Assembly (NCBI GenBank): GCA_024636975.1
Contig: JAGXGA010000055.1
Coordinates: 124,001 to 188,000 of the forward strand
Direction: 5' to 3'
Origin: Mariniphaga sp.
GTDB lineage: Bacteria; Bacteroidota; Bacteroidia; Bacteroidales; Prolixibacteraceae
Length of the DNA stretch: 64,000 nt
The notes beneath the pieces are model-generated. The model searched no databases. It was not told the origin of the DNA and was given only the letters and a program-made list of their open reading frames with translations. Numbering within the stretch: the stretch's first letter is position 1; each line of letters starts with the position of its first letter. This document shows, in pieces, positions 43,727-51,187 of the stretch. Made by a program: the position numbers and the translations under genes.

Positions 43727-46555
43727 TTATTTGATAATTTTTAATAACTGGTCAACAGATACATCAACCTGCGGATTGAATTTTTCTCCTGCCATATAAC
43801 TCTTTAAACTGAACAACAACTGACGCGCTTCCGGCCGGTTTCCCATATTATTAATCAAATCAGTACCGCTGACCAGCAGCTTTCCTTTGCCGACTTTCGC
43901 TTCAAACAATAATGCCAGCCTGCGGTTGGTTACCCAATCATCGATAATGCGGACAATGGGTTTTATTTCCACAGGCAGCGAATCGAGCTGAACGGCATCG
44001 GCACGACTCATGGCATCCCACCACTGCCAGTTGGAATGGTATTCTGTAGGAAAATGTTCAAGCGCAGGATGGGCAGGATTGCATAATATTCCCAATGTGT
44101 GAGGCTTCTGGTTGTTTGTCCATGCCTTATTCCAGAATATGCTTGAAAATCCAACCCCCACCTGGCCGCCCATATCTGGCGCTACTTTGCCTTTTCCAAG
44201 ACTAAGCAGAACCTTTCCTCCCTGTTTCAGATAATTCAGTGTTGCATCATCCAGTTTCTCAACTATTTTTACATCACTGTCTTCCATCTCAGTATTCACG
44301 GGATAAACCCAAATATCCCAGGCATTGGAAAAATCTCCAATTTCAACAGTCAGCGTTAATTTGCGCGGACGGTTTTCTTTCTGAAATTCATAAATAACCT
44401 CTCCGAGTGATAGGGTATTTCCAATTTCAATATCCTGTTGCCCCAGTGTTCCGCCAGCTATTACCTCATTGTTCTGATCAATATTCCACGCAGGATTGAT
44501 ATCTTTCATGGCCTGCGGGCCAAAATGTGCAACTTCAATTCCAGCCTTCAGGATTTCACCCTCTGTAAAAATACGTTTGTCAAGTCGTACCAGGGGTACA
44601 GTGGAGTTGCAAAAACGACTGTATTCTTCGGGCGAAATATATCCTTTTTCCTCCCAGAACGGATCAAGTACGCCTACAAGAGCAGTTCCCTGTCCGGGAA
44701 AATCATGCAGATCGAGAAGCTGGAAGCCGGCAAATCCGGGCGTCCGAAGTGCTGCCTCTATATCAGCCTTGTAGCACAATGCCTGTAATTTACCCGAAGC
44801 CAGTAAAAAGCTGTCGGCCAGGTGTCCCATATGATGGGCATTCAGGCTCTCACGAAACAATTCAAAATTCTTAGGCTTCAAAACCCCGGTATATTTTTCA
44901 ATCTCCCTGAAGTTGGGATAAACGCACCACTGGCCTATTTCATGACTAACCACAGGAATACCATCCCCAGGAAGTTTATCTCTCCAGTCGTAGTTGGTCC
45001 TGGGAGGTTCAGCATTGATGATGCTGTTCAATTCCTGCCCCCAGCCCTGTATCCTGGGTTCAGGAATATTGTGGAACTGATTGACTTCAATGACCGGCCA
45101 ACCTGCAGCACCTGTATATATTCTTCGGGGATCATTTTCTTTCCAGTAGTTAACAAACCCTGTAAGATATTCCCTGAAATCCGGACCTCCCGGTTCATTA
45201 CCATAAGCCATCATAACAAATGACGGATGGTTTCCATATTCCCTGATTATGTGCCGGCTTTCGTCCCATATGTATTCATCAACAGGCAGTCCGCTTCCCA
45301 GTTCTGTGCTTTGATTAGCCCAGGAAGAACATTCCACCTGCAGGTAAATACCCATAGGGTCGGCTGCTTCAAATGCAGCTTCAGGAGGGCACCATGAATG
45401 AAAACGGACGTGATTTAAACCATGTGCTTTTACAGCCCTATATACCTTCTCCCATTCGGCTGCATTTGTGGGTGGATATCCGGTTAGAGGGAAAATTGCA
45501 CATTCAAGTGTTCCTCTTAAGAAAACCGGCCTCTGATTTACAGTAAAGCGGGTACCCTCAACTTTAAAATCACGGAAGCCAAAATCCTCAACCGCTTCAT
45601 CTGCGCCTGATTCAGAATTCAGCCTAAGCACCAGTTGGTAAACATTTGGGTTAAACTCATCCCAAAGCAATGCTTCATTACTCAGTTGATAATCCATTAT
45701 TACCTGATTCTCACCCGGAGAAACTGTAAACTCATACGTTTCCTGTCCCGATTTTTCGCCATTGCCCTTCAATTTTGCATAAACAGGAATCTTAACATTT
45801 GCTGTATCCGATGTAGAATTAATAACTGAAGCCTTGATTTTAATGCTGTTATCTGAAACATTTGGGAATATTGCTACCTGCCCAATATAAACTGCACTTT
45901 TTAATGAAATAGTCAGATCTCCTGCTATGCCATTCCAGTTCGATTGCGTATGGTCAGTAATGCTGTGAGAATTCAAGCCAACATCGACATCTTTAGTCCG
46001 GTTATCGATACGCACGGTGATTGTGTTTTCCCCTGTTTCAATAAATGCTGAAATGTCAAAGATATGCGGCGTTGCCAGGCTGTTCTGTAGTCCTGCTTTC
46101 GAACCGTTTATCCATACTGTAGATTCCCAGTGCGGACGTTCGAGCCGAAGAATCACAGGTTTACCATCCCATTCATCCGGAACATTAATGCTTTTGCTAT
46201 ACCAGGCTGCACCGGTATATTTTAAATCAGGCTGCAGCCAGTAGGGAAAACGTACGTTTGCCGAATCATGATACGGAGCATAATCCGGATGATTGAACCA
46301 CTGCGGATTCTGAATGCCTCCGGTCCATTTGGTATCAAGAGTAACAGGATAACCTTTCCCGTTTTCAACCATTGACCCCGGAAGCTCCACCTTTTCCTCA
46401 AAGCTTTGGCTAAACCACTGCTCAGATTCACCAACATCATTGCTATCGATGCGGAACTGCCACTCTCCCGATAAGTCAATTGTTGTTTCATCCGTATTAC
46501 TACAGCTGCTAAAAATAAAAAGAAAGAAAACTGCAACGATTATTCCTGATTTCAT
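43727..46555 (-). CDS. GH2 family glycoside hydrolase, lipoprotein
   Basis: This 942-residue enzyme is exported with a lipobox (FFLFIFSSC, Cys at about 18). It has the GH2 jelly-roll (DLSGEWQFRID; ILRLERPHWESTVWINGS), an Ig-like linker, a TIM barrel (LNHVRFHSWCPPEAAFEAAD) with acid/base Glu in MMAYGNEPGG and a probable nucleophile Glu in VVSHEIGQWC, and a long C-terminal beta region ending VGKGKLLVSGTDLINN. Large GH2 proteins of this type are annotated as beta-galactosidases or beta-glucuronidases; the specificity is not readable here. It is the first gene of a unit with the tandem aldolase. Confidence 0.88.
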   Translation of the reverse strand: MKSGIIVAVFFLFIFSSCSNTDETTIDLSGEWQFRIDSNDVGESEQWFSQSFEEKVELPGSMVENGKGYPVTLDTKWTGGIQNPQWFNHPDYAPYHDSANVRFPYWLQPDLKYTGAAWYSKSINVPDEWDGKPVILRLERPHWESTVWINGSKAGLQNSLATPHIFDISAFIETGENTITVRIDNRTKDVDVGLNSHSITDHTQSNWNGIAGDLTISLKSAVYIGQVAIFPNVSDNSIKIKASVINSTSDTANVKIPVYAKLKGNGEKSGQETYEFTVSPGENQVIMDYQLSNEALLWDEFNPNVYQLVLRLNSESGADEAVEDFGFRDFKVEGTRFTVNQRPVFLRGTLECAIFPLTGYPPTNAAEWEKVYRAVKAHGLNHVRFHSWCPPEAAFEAADPMGIYLQVECSSWANQSTELGSGLPVDEYIWDESRHIIREYGNHPSFVMMAYGNEPGGPDFREYLTGFVNYWKENDPRRIYTGAAGWPVIEVNQFHNIPEPRIQGWGQELNSIINAEPPRTNYDWRDKLPGDGIPVVSHEIGQWCVYPNFREIEKYTGVLKPKNFELFRESLNAHHMGHLADSFLLASGKLQALCYKADIEAALRTPGFAGFQLLDLHDFPGQGTALVGVLDPFWEEKGYISPEEYSRFCNSTVPLVRLDKRIFTEGEILKAGIEVAHFGPQAMKDINPAWNIDQNNEVIAGGTLGQQDIEIGNTLSLGEVIYEFQKENRPRKLTLTVEIGDFSNAWDIWVYPVNTEMEDSDVKIVEKLDDATLNYLKQGGKVLLSLGKGKVAPDMGGQVGVGFSSIFWNKAWTNNQKPHTLGILCNPAHPALEHFPTEYHSNWQWWDAMSRADAVQLDSLPVEIKPIVRIIDDWVTNRRLALLFEAKVGKGKLLVSGTDLINNMGNRPEARQLLFSLKSYMAGEKFNPQVDVSVDQLLKIIK

Positions 46556-46779
46556 CTCAATAAGATTTGTTCTGAGTTTATGAATTTACTTTCTTTCAGA
46601 TTCATTTTTTTTGTTTCAGGTAGTTTTATTAAAAACAACATGAACCCTTCAACACAAATTAAAGCATAATCGCCTAATAATCATTAAGCATATTGTAATT
46701 TAATCATTTCGATTTTTAAATTAATCACCCGGTTTTCCGTCCCGGTAATTAAGGAAATGAATGAGGAGAAAACCATATT
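46556..46779. other. AT-rich upstream region of the GH2 lipoprotein gene
   Basis: No gene or RNA is visible. It should hold the minus-strand promoter for the GH2-aldolase unit. Together with the hairpin at 46780-46922 and the tRNA-derived sequences it makes up a 480-bp non-coding stretch before the intact tRNA. Confidence 0.5.
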
Positions 46780-46922
46780 TACGCCTTATTTAACACAATG
46801 TTATCTCAATATATTCTCAATATTAACTCAATGTAAATTCAATTATAATTGACTTTACACTGAGTTAATACTGAATTAATATTGAGTTTATATTGAGTTT
46901 AATCCGGAGAAGGTTAGGCGTA
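46780..46922. repeat. Long AT-rich hairpin with 12-nt internal periodicity, copy 2
   Basis: This imperfect inverted repeat is centred near 46846 (TCAATTATAATTGA). Its arms are degenerate 12-nt units such as AACTCAATATTA and TTGAGTTTATA. Its right end, TCCGGAGAAGGTTAGG, shares GGAGAAGGT with the end of copy 1 at 13458-13599. The outer ends carry TACGCCT and AGGCGTA. It lies just past the tRNA region on the minus strand. Confidence 0.75.
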
Positions 46923-46932
46923 TGATAGTATT

Positions 46933-46992
46933 GAGGCGGGAATCGAACCCCCACTCTGTTGCCAGAATCCCGATCGATCGGGACGCGTCTAC
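46933..46992 (-). pseudogene. Decayed tRNA-Leu 3' fragment
   Basis: On the minus strand the sequence GTAGACGCG, then CTGGCAACAGAGTGGGGGTT and CGATTCCCGCCTC repeats the D-loop end, variable arm and T arm of the intact tRNA-Leu at 47037-47120. The anticodon arm is replaced by the 16-bp palindrome TCCCGATCGATCGGGA (46968-46983), and the 5' acceptor half is missing. It cannot fold as a tRNA. Confidence 0.75.
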
Positions 46993-46995
46993 TTC

Positions 46996-47031
46996 AAAAA
47001 AAAGGAGCTCGAACTGTTTTAGTCGAACTCC
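46996..47031 (-). terminator. Rho-independent terminator of the tRNA-Leu gene
   Basis: Read on the minus strand, GGAGTTCGACT-AAAAC-AGTTCGAGCTCC is a stem with one mismatched region followed by eight T residues. It lies 6 bp beyond the tRNA 3' end. Confidence 0.88.
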
Positions 47032-47036
47032 TTAAG

Positions 47037-47120
47037 TACCCGGGGGGGGAATCGAACCCCCACTCTGTTGCCAGAACTGGATTTTGAATCCAGCGCGTCT
47101 ACCAATTCCGCCACCCGGGC
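47037..47120 (-). tRNA. tRNA-Leu(CAA)
   Basis: The 84-nt minus-strand gene starts GCCCGGGTGGCGGAATTGG and shows all arms. The acceptor GCCCGGG pairs with CCCGGGT with a G-U closing pair. The anticodon stem CTGGA/TCCAG encloses TTCAAAA, giving anticodon CAA. A long class II variable arm (TTCTGGCAACAGAGT) marks a leucine tRNA, and the T arm is GGGGGTTCGATTCCCCC. The discriminator base is A and CCA is not encoded. It has its own terminator and is flanked by two decayed copies of itself. Confidence 0.95.
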
Positions 47121-47330
47121 TTTTGCTTTGCGAAAATTGGTGTGCAAAGCTAATTATTTCAATGAAAATGACAAAATTCTTATCACAAACAATTTATATG
47201 CATGTATTCTTTTATCAATATCAGAATTCAGCATTGAATAAACAGAATAATTGTTTTCGCCTGTCAAAGCATAAACAAAATACATATGTATTATTGTAAT
47301 TTAAACTTATGATTGATTTATATTTTTAAG

Positions 47331-47395
47331 AACCCGCACTCTGTGGCCAGAATCGCGATGAATCGGGGCTCGTCTGCCAATTCCGCCACCCCGGC
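47331..47395 (-). pseudogene. Decayed tRNA-Leu copy with duplicated upstream flank
   Basis: On the minus strand, GCCGGGGTGGCGGAATTGGC and AGACGAG match the 5' half of the intact tRNA-Leu, and TCTGGCCACAGAGT matches its variable arm. The anticodon arm has been replaced by ATTCATCGCGATT-like sequence and the T arm is broken off after GCGGGTTC. The homology continues upstream of the tRNA for about 60 bp (CGAAAATTGGTGT...AATTATTTCAATGAAAATG), so a segment with the promoter region was duplicated. Confidence 0.72.
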
Positions 47396-47462
47396 TTTAC
47401 ACTTTACGAAAATTGGTGTACATAGCGAATTATTTCAATGAAAATGGCAAAATCTAAATTCT

Positions 47463-47470
47463 TATATTTG
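47463..47470 (+). promoter_or_regulatory. -7 promoter element for the DUF202 gene
   Basis: TATATTTG matches TAnnTTTG exactly and lies 34 bp before the ATG at 47505. This supports that start over an upstream in-frame ATG at 47472. Confidence 0.45.
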
Positions 47471-47504
47471 TATGAACTTCCGGTATTTAATATTTATCCA
47501 TAAT

Positions 47505-47891
47505 ATGAGCGATAAAAATAGCGACACCAAACTTCGTGAGCACCTTGCCAACGAACGCACTTTCCTGGCATGGGTGCGTACTTCAGTAGCTTTAATGGGC
47601 CTTGGATTTGTTATTGTAAAGTTTGCTTTATTCTTAAAAGAAGTATCATTGCTTTTCAAGGAACAATCAATCACTGAAACCGAAGGTTTTTCTGCTGTCA
47701 TAGGAGTAGTTATTGTTGCCTTCGGTGTTGTACTGTCACCATTTGCCTATTTTCAATATAAAAAAGTAGAAAAGCAGATTAACAGACAGTCGTACAAATC
47801 CACCTCCATTCTTTCCGGATTTCTTACTATGGCCATTATGGCAGGAGGAATACTGTTAATCCTGCATTTATTGTCCAACATCAATTTTTAA
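47505..47891 (+). CDS. DUF202 / YidH-family membrane protein
   Basis: This 128-residue small membrane protein starts MSDKNSDTKLREHLANERTF. The LANERTFLAWVRTSVALMGLG signature of the DUF202 (YidH) family is followed by two more hydrophobic helices, near 60-85 and 105-125. Family members are uncharacterised three-helix membrane proteins. It is a single-gene unit between the tRNA region and the sigma factor operon, 69 bp upstream of the latter. The start at 47505 is chosen because the family begins shortly before the ANER motif. Confidence 0.88.
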   Translation: MSDKNSDTKLREHLANERTFLAWVRTSVALMGLGFVIVKFALFLKEVSLLFKEQSITETEGFSAVIGVVIVAFGVVLSPFAYFQYKKVEKQINRQSYKSTSILSGFLTMAIMAGGILLILHLLSNINF

Positions 47892-47960
47892 TACTCCAGC
47901 AGTAATCTAAAAATTGTCATACGGTTTTATTACTTTAGTCCAATTATTCGGAAGAATTAA

Positions 47961-48509
47961 ATGAACCGGCAGACTGATCATATCCTGTTTGAACAAATTA
48001 AAAAAGGCAACGAGAAGGCATTTGAGGCGCTTTTCCGGGCTTATTATCCATTTTTATGTCATTATGCCACCCAGATACTAAAAGACTCCTCAGCTGCTGA
48101 GGAAATCGTTCAGGAGCTGTTTGTAAGACTATGGGAGAAAAGAGAAGATATCATTATTGAAACCTCTGTTAAAAACTATCTGTTCCGGTCAGTTAAAAAT
48201 CATTGCCTTAATTATATCAGGCATTCCAAAATAAAAGATGAATATTTCAGAATCGTTCATTCGGAACAGGCTCTTTTTTCAGATGAGGATTATGATTCTC
48301 AAACTGAATTAATGCAGAAAATTGAAGAAAGCATTGCTTCACTTCCTGAAAAAAGAAGGGAGATCTTCAGGTTGAGCCGTCAGGAAGGCCTTAAATACAG
48401 AGAAATAGCTGCCAGATTAAATGTTTCAATCAAAACTGTTGAAACTCAAATGGGCTTTGCAATCAAATCGTTACGGGAAATGTTAAAGGATTTTCTTCCG
48501 ATTTTTTAA
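47961..48509 (+). CDS. RNA polymerase ECF sigma-70 factor
   Basis: This 182-residue extracytoplasmic-function sigma factor has sigma region 2 (YYPFLCHYATQILKDSSAAE; VQELFVRLWEKRE; VKNYLFRSVKNHCLNYIR) and region 4 (SLPEKRREIFRLSRQEGLKY; SIKTVETQMGFAIKSLRE). It belongs to the Bacteroidota FecI-like group that pairs with FecR anti-sigma factors, and a FecR gene follows 63 bp later. Normally such pairs are activated by a TonB-dependent transducer, but the next genes here are STN-domain proteins without a barrel. A TACTTTAG element about 30 bp upstream may be its promoter. Confidence 0.94.
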   Translation: MNRQTDHILFEQIKKGNEKAFEALFRAYYPFLCHYATQILKDSSAAEEIVQELFVRLWEKREDIIIETSVKNYLFRSVKNHCLNYIRHSKIKDEYFRIVHSEQALFSDEDYDSQTELMQKIEESIASLPEKRREIFRLSRQEGLKYREIAARLNVSIKTVETQMGFAIKSLREMLKDFLPIF

Positions 48510-48572
48510 TTCAAGTCAAAAAATACTCACCTTGCTTAAGGGTAAAACAATAATCGTTTGTCATTATTAAAG

Positions 48573-49619
48573 ATGAAAGCAAATAATTCCATAGAAAAAC
48601 CGGATTGGTCGCTGATAGCCAAATATCTTTCAGGAGAATCCAATGCCACAGAAACAGAAAGTGTTAAAAACTGGGCTGCTGCTGCTGACCAAAACAAAAG
48701 GGAACTGGAACAGCACAGCCTTCTTTTAAAGAAGACAGATAAATTCTACCAGATAAAAGAATTCAATACCGATAAGGCCTGGAATAAAATTCACCAGCGC
48801 ACAGTTTCAACTGCACCAACCAACAGATTTATTATTTTCAGAAAGAAAACATCAGCTATAATTTACAAATATGCTGCAATCCTTTTACTTGCAATTCTGT
48901 TAGGTTCAGCCGGATATTATCTGGTAAAAAATCAAATGAATCCTGTTTATGCTGAAATAGTCTCAGGGGAAGGGCAGTTAGTAAACGAGTTTGTTCTTCC
49001 CGACGGATCAACAGTTACCCTAAACAGTAATTCCAAACTGATGTATCCGGAAGCATTTGATAACCAGCAGCGGGAAGTAACCATTACAGGCGAAGGATTT
49101 TTTGATGTAAAACCGGATCCGGACCGTCCGTTTATTATAAATGCAGGAAATGCACGGGTAAAAGTGTTGGGTACTTCATTTAATGTAAATGCCTACCCGG
49201 AAGCAGAAGCTGTTGAAGTAACGGTTAATACCGGTATCGTACAGGTGGTTTGCTGTGAAGGAGAGGAGAGGGAAGTAGCTGAAATTTTGTTGAATGCAGG
49301 AGAAAAAGGCACAGTTTTCAACAGTAACAGGAAACTGGAAAAAACTCTGAATACTGATCGAAACTACCTGGCATGGAAAACACATACCCTGGTTTTCGAA
49401 AAAACCCGTCTGGCTGAAGTAGTTCAATACTTAAATAAAGTCTATTATACCGATATTCAACTGGAAAATAAAGAAATGGAAAATCTGCTGCTTACGGCTC
49501 AATTTGAAGAAAAATCAGCAGATTTCATACTCAATGTCATCAGGTTAACTTTCGATCTCGAATTAAAGCAGGAGAACGGAGTTCACATACTTACAGGCAA
49601 AACAACATTAAACAATTAG
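48573..49619 (+). CDS. FecR-family anti-sigma factor
   Basis: This anti-sigma factor has about 348 residues from MKANNSIEKP (a TTG at 48558 would add five). It has a cytosolic N-terminal region with SGESNATETESVKNWAAA that should hold the sigma factor, one transmembrane helix (YAAILLLAILLGSAGYYLV), a periplasmic FecR domain (VLPDGSTVTLNSNSKLMYPE; GEGFFDVKPDPDRPFII; VLGTSFNVNAY), and a C-terminal DUF4974/STN-like domain (TRLAEVVQYLNKVYYTDIQL). It would release the sigma factor when its periplasmic part meets a partner STN domain. It is followed 11 bp later by the STN-protease gene. Confidence 0.94.
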   Translation: MKANNSIEKPDWSLIAKYLSGESNATETESVKNWAAAADQNKRELEQHSLLLKKTDKFYQIKEFNTDKAWNKIHQRTVSTAPTNRFIIFRKKTSAIIYKYAAILLLAILLGSAGYYLVKNQMNPVYAEIVSGEGQLVNEFVLPDGSTVTLNSNSKLMYPEAFDNQQREVTITGEGFFDVKPDPDRPFIINAGNARVKVLGTSFNVNAYPEAEAVEVTVNTGIVQVVCCEGEEREVAEILLNAGEKGTVFNSNRKLEKTLNTDRNYLAWKTHTLVFEKTRLAEVVQYLNKVYYTDIQLENKEMENLLLTAQFEEKSADFILNVIRLTFDLELKQENGVHILTGKTTLNN

Positions 49620-49630
49620 AATTCAAAGTC

Positions 49631-51187
49631 ATGAAAACTATTAAAAAAAGCATCGGAATGGCAATCGCAGTGGCTTTAACGATTTTCGTTTTGGCACCAC
49701 AATCAGCGTTTGCCCAACAGCCGGAAAACCAGGCGTTGGACCAGAACATCAGCATCTATGCTGAAGATGAACCTCTTTCTGACGTTATCGAGAAAATCTG
49801 CAAATACCTGAATCTCGATTACTCTTACAATGCCAACATTATAGCAGATAAAAAAGTCAGTCTGAACATTTCAAACAAGCCCATTAAATTTGTGCTTGAA
49901 AAGTTAATGAAGGATTTTTACCTGTTGTTTGAAATTGAAGATAATATCCTGGTTGTGCGGGATTATGTTCCACTTGAAGAAAGCATGGAAAATGCCAGTC
50001 AGTTTCAAAGTGCCAACCGGGGCTTTTTATTTGACAATCCACGGGATAAGTCCATTACTATTAAATTCAAATCGGCAAGTAATCTGATAATTATTCCGGT
50101 AACCATTAATGAATCAGACACATTAAATTTTATTCTTGACACAGGTGTTAAGTATCCAATAATTACGGAGTTGCCGTTTGTTAATAAGCTCAATTTGAAC
50201 TATCTGATGCCTGTAAAAATTAAAGGACTGGGTGAAGGAGAGGGTTTGACTGCATACCGTTCAGCAAACAATAATATTCAACTTGCCGGGCTGACTGCAT
50301 GGAACCAGGAAGTACAAATGATTATTGACGAGAATTTCCAGATATCCCATATGCTGGGACTGCCGGTTCACGGGCTTATCGGGTTTAATCTTTTTAAGGA
50401 TTATATTGTTAAAATCGACTATTCATCAGAAAAGCTGACCCTTTACCGTCCGGAACATTACAAATACCGCGACCGAAGAAAAGATATTATCATGCCGCTG
50501 CACCTTGAAGGGAACAAACCTTTTGTACGCACCAGTATAGTGACCGATGAAATGCAGGAAGTTCCGGTGAAGTTACTTGTTGATACCGGAGCCAGTGATG
50601 CTCTTTGGTTGTCGAAAAATTCAGATGAACGGATTGATCTTCCGCAAACTCACATTGAAACATTTCTGGGTAAAGGACTGAGTGGTGATCTTTATGGTGT
50701 AAAAGGCCGGATAGATGGCATATGGGTGGGGCCATTGATATTACCAAAGCCCATTGTAGCATTCCCGAATTCCGATATCATCGATCAGCTGATTACAGCA
50801 AATGACCGAAACGGAACTTTGGGTGCTGAAATCTTAAGAAGGTTTGTAGTTACAATGGATTACCGCAACAGCAGGCTTACGCTCAGGCCTACCTACAAGG
50901 TGAAGGACGATTTTAACTATAATATGAGTGGAATGGAAGTAATAAACCCAATGCCTGGCCTGCCAATTTTCACCATAACAAATATTCGTGAAAATTCACC
51001 TGCCTATTTTGCCGGTCTGCAAGAAAACGATCAGATCCTTTCTCTCAACAGCAGCAATCATCAGTCGCTTGAATTGAACGATATCAATTTGTTACTGCAG
51101 AGTAAGGAAAATAAGAAAATCAGAGTTAAATTTTTACGTGACGGAGAAGAATATAAAACTTCGTTTGATTTGAAAAAAGTCTTTTAA
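49631..51187 (+). CDS. STN-domain protein fused to a two-DTG aspartic protease and PDZ domain
   Basis: This 518-residue exported protein has a signal peptide ending AFAQ and an STN (secretin/TonB N-terminal) domain at about 40-110 (ISIYAEDEPLSDVIEKIC; LEKLMKDFYLLFEIED). Two retropepsin-like halves follow: the first has FILDTGVKYP with Asp170, the second VKLLVDTGASDALWL with Asp318. A PDZ domain lies at about 430-515 (ITNIRENSPAYFAGLQENDQ). The two DTG motifs could supply the two catalytic aspartates of one active site. Aspartyl protease-PDZ proteins are known in Bacteroidota; the fused STN domain and the position in a sigma/FecR operon are unusual. Its stop overlaps the next ATG by one base. 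Confidence 0.85.
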   Translation: MKTIKKSIGMAIAVALTIFVLAPQSAFAQQPENQALDQNISIYAEDEPLSDVIEKICKYLNLDYSYNANIIADKKVSLNISNKPIKFVLEKLMKDFYLLFEIEDNILVVRDYVPLEESMENASQFQSANRGFLFDNPRDKSITIKFKSASNLIIIPVTINESDTLNFILDTGVKYPIITELPFVNKLNLNYLMPVKIKGLGEGEGLTAYRSANNNIQLAGLTAWNQEVQMIIDENFQISHMLGLPVHGLIGFNLFKDYIVKIDYSSEKLTLYRPEHYKYRDRRKDIIMPLHLEGNKPFVRTSIVTDEMQEVPVKLLVDTGASDALWLSKNSDERIDLPQTHIETFLGKGLSGDLYGVKGRIDGIWVGPLILPKPIVAFPNSDIIDQLITANDRNGTLGAEILRRFVVTMDYRNSRLTLRPTYKVKDDFNYNMSGMEVINPMPGLPIFTITNIRENSPAYFAGLQENDQILSLNSSNHQSLELNDINLLLQSKENKKIRVKFLRDGEEYKTSFDLKKVF

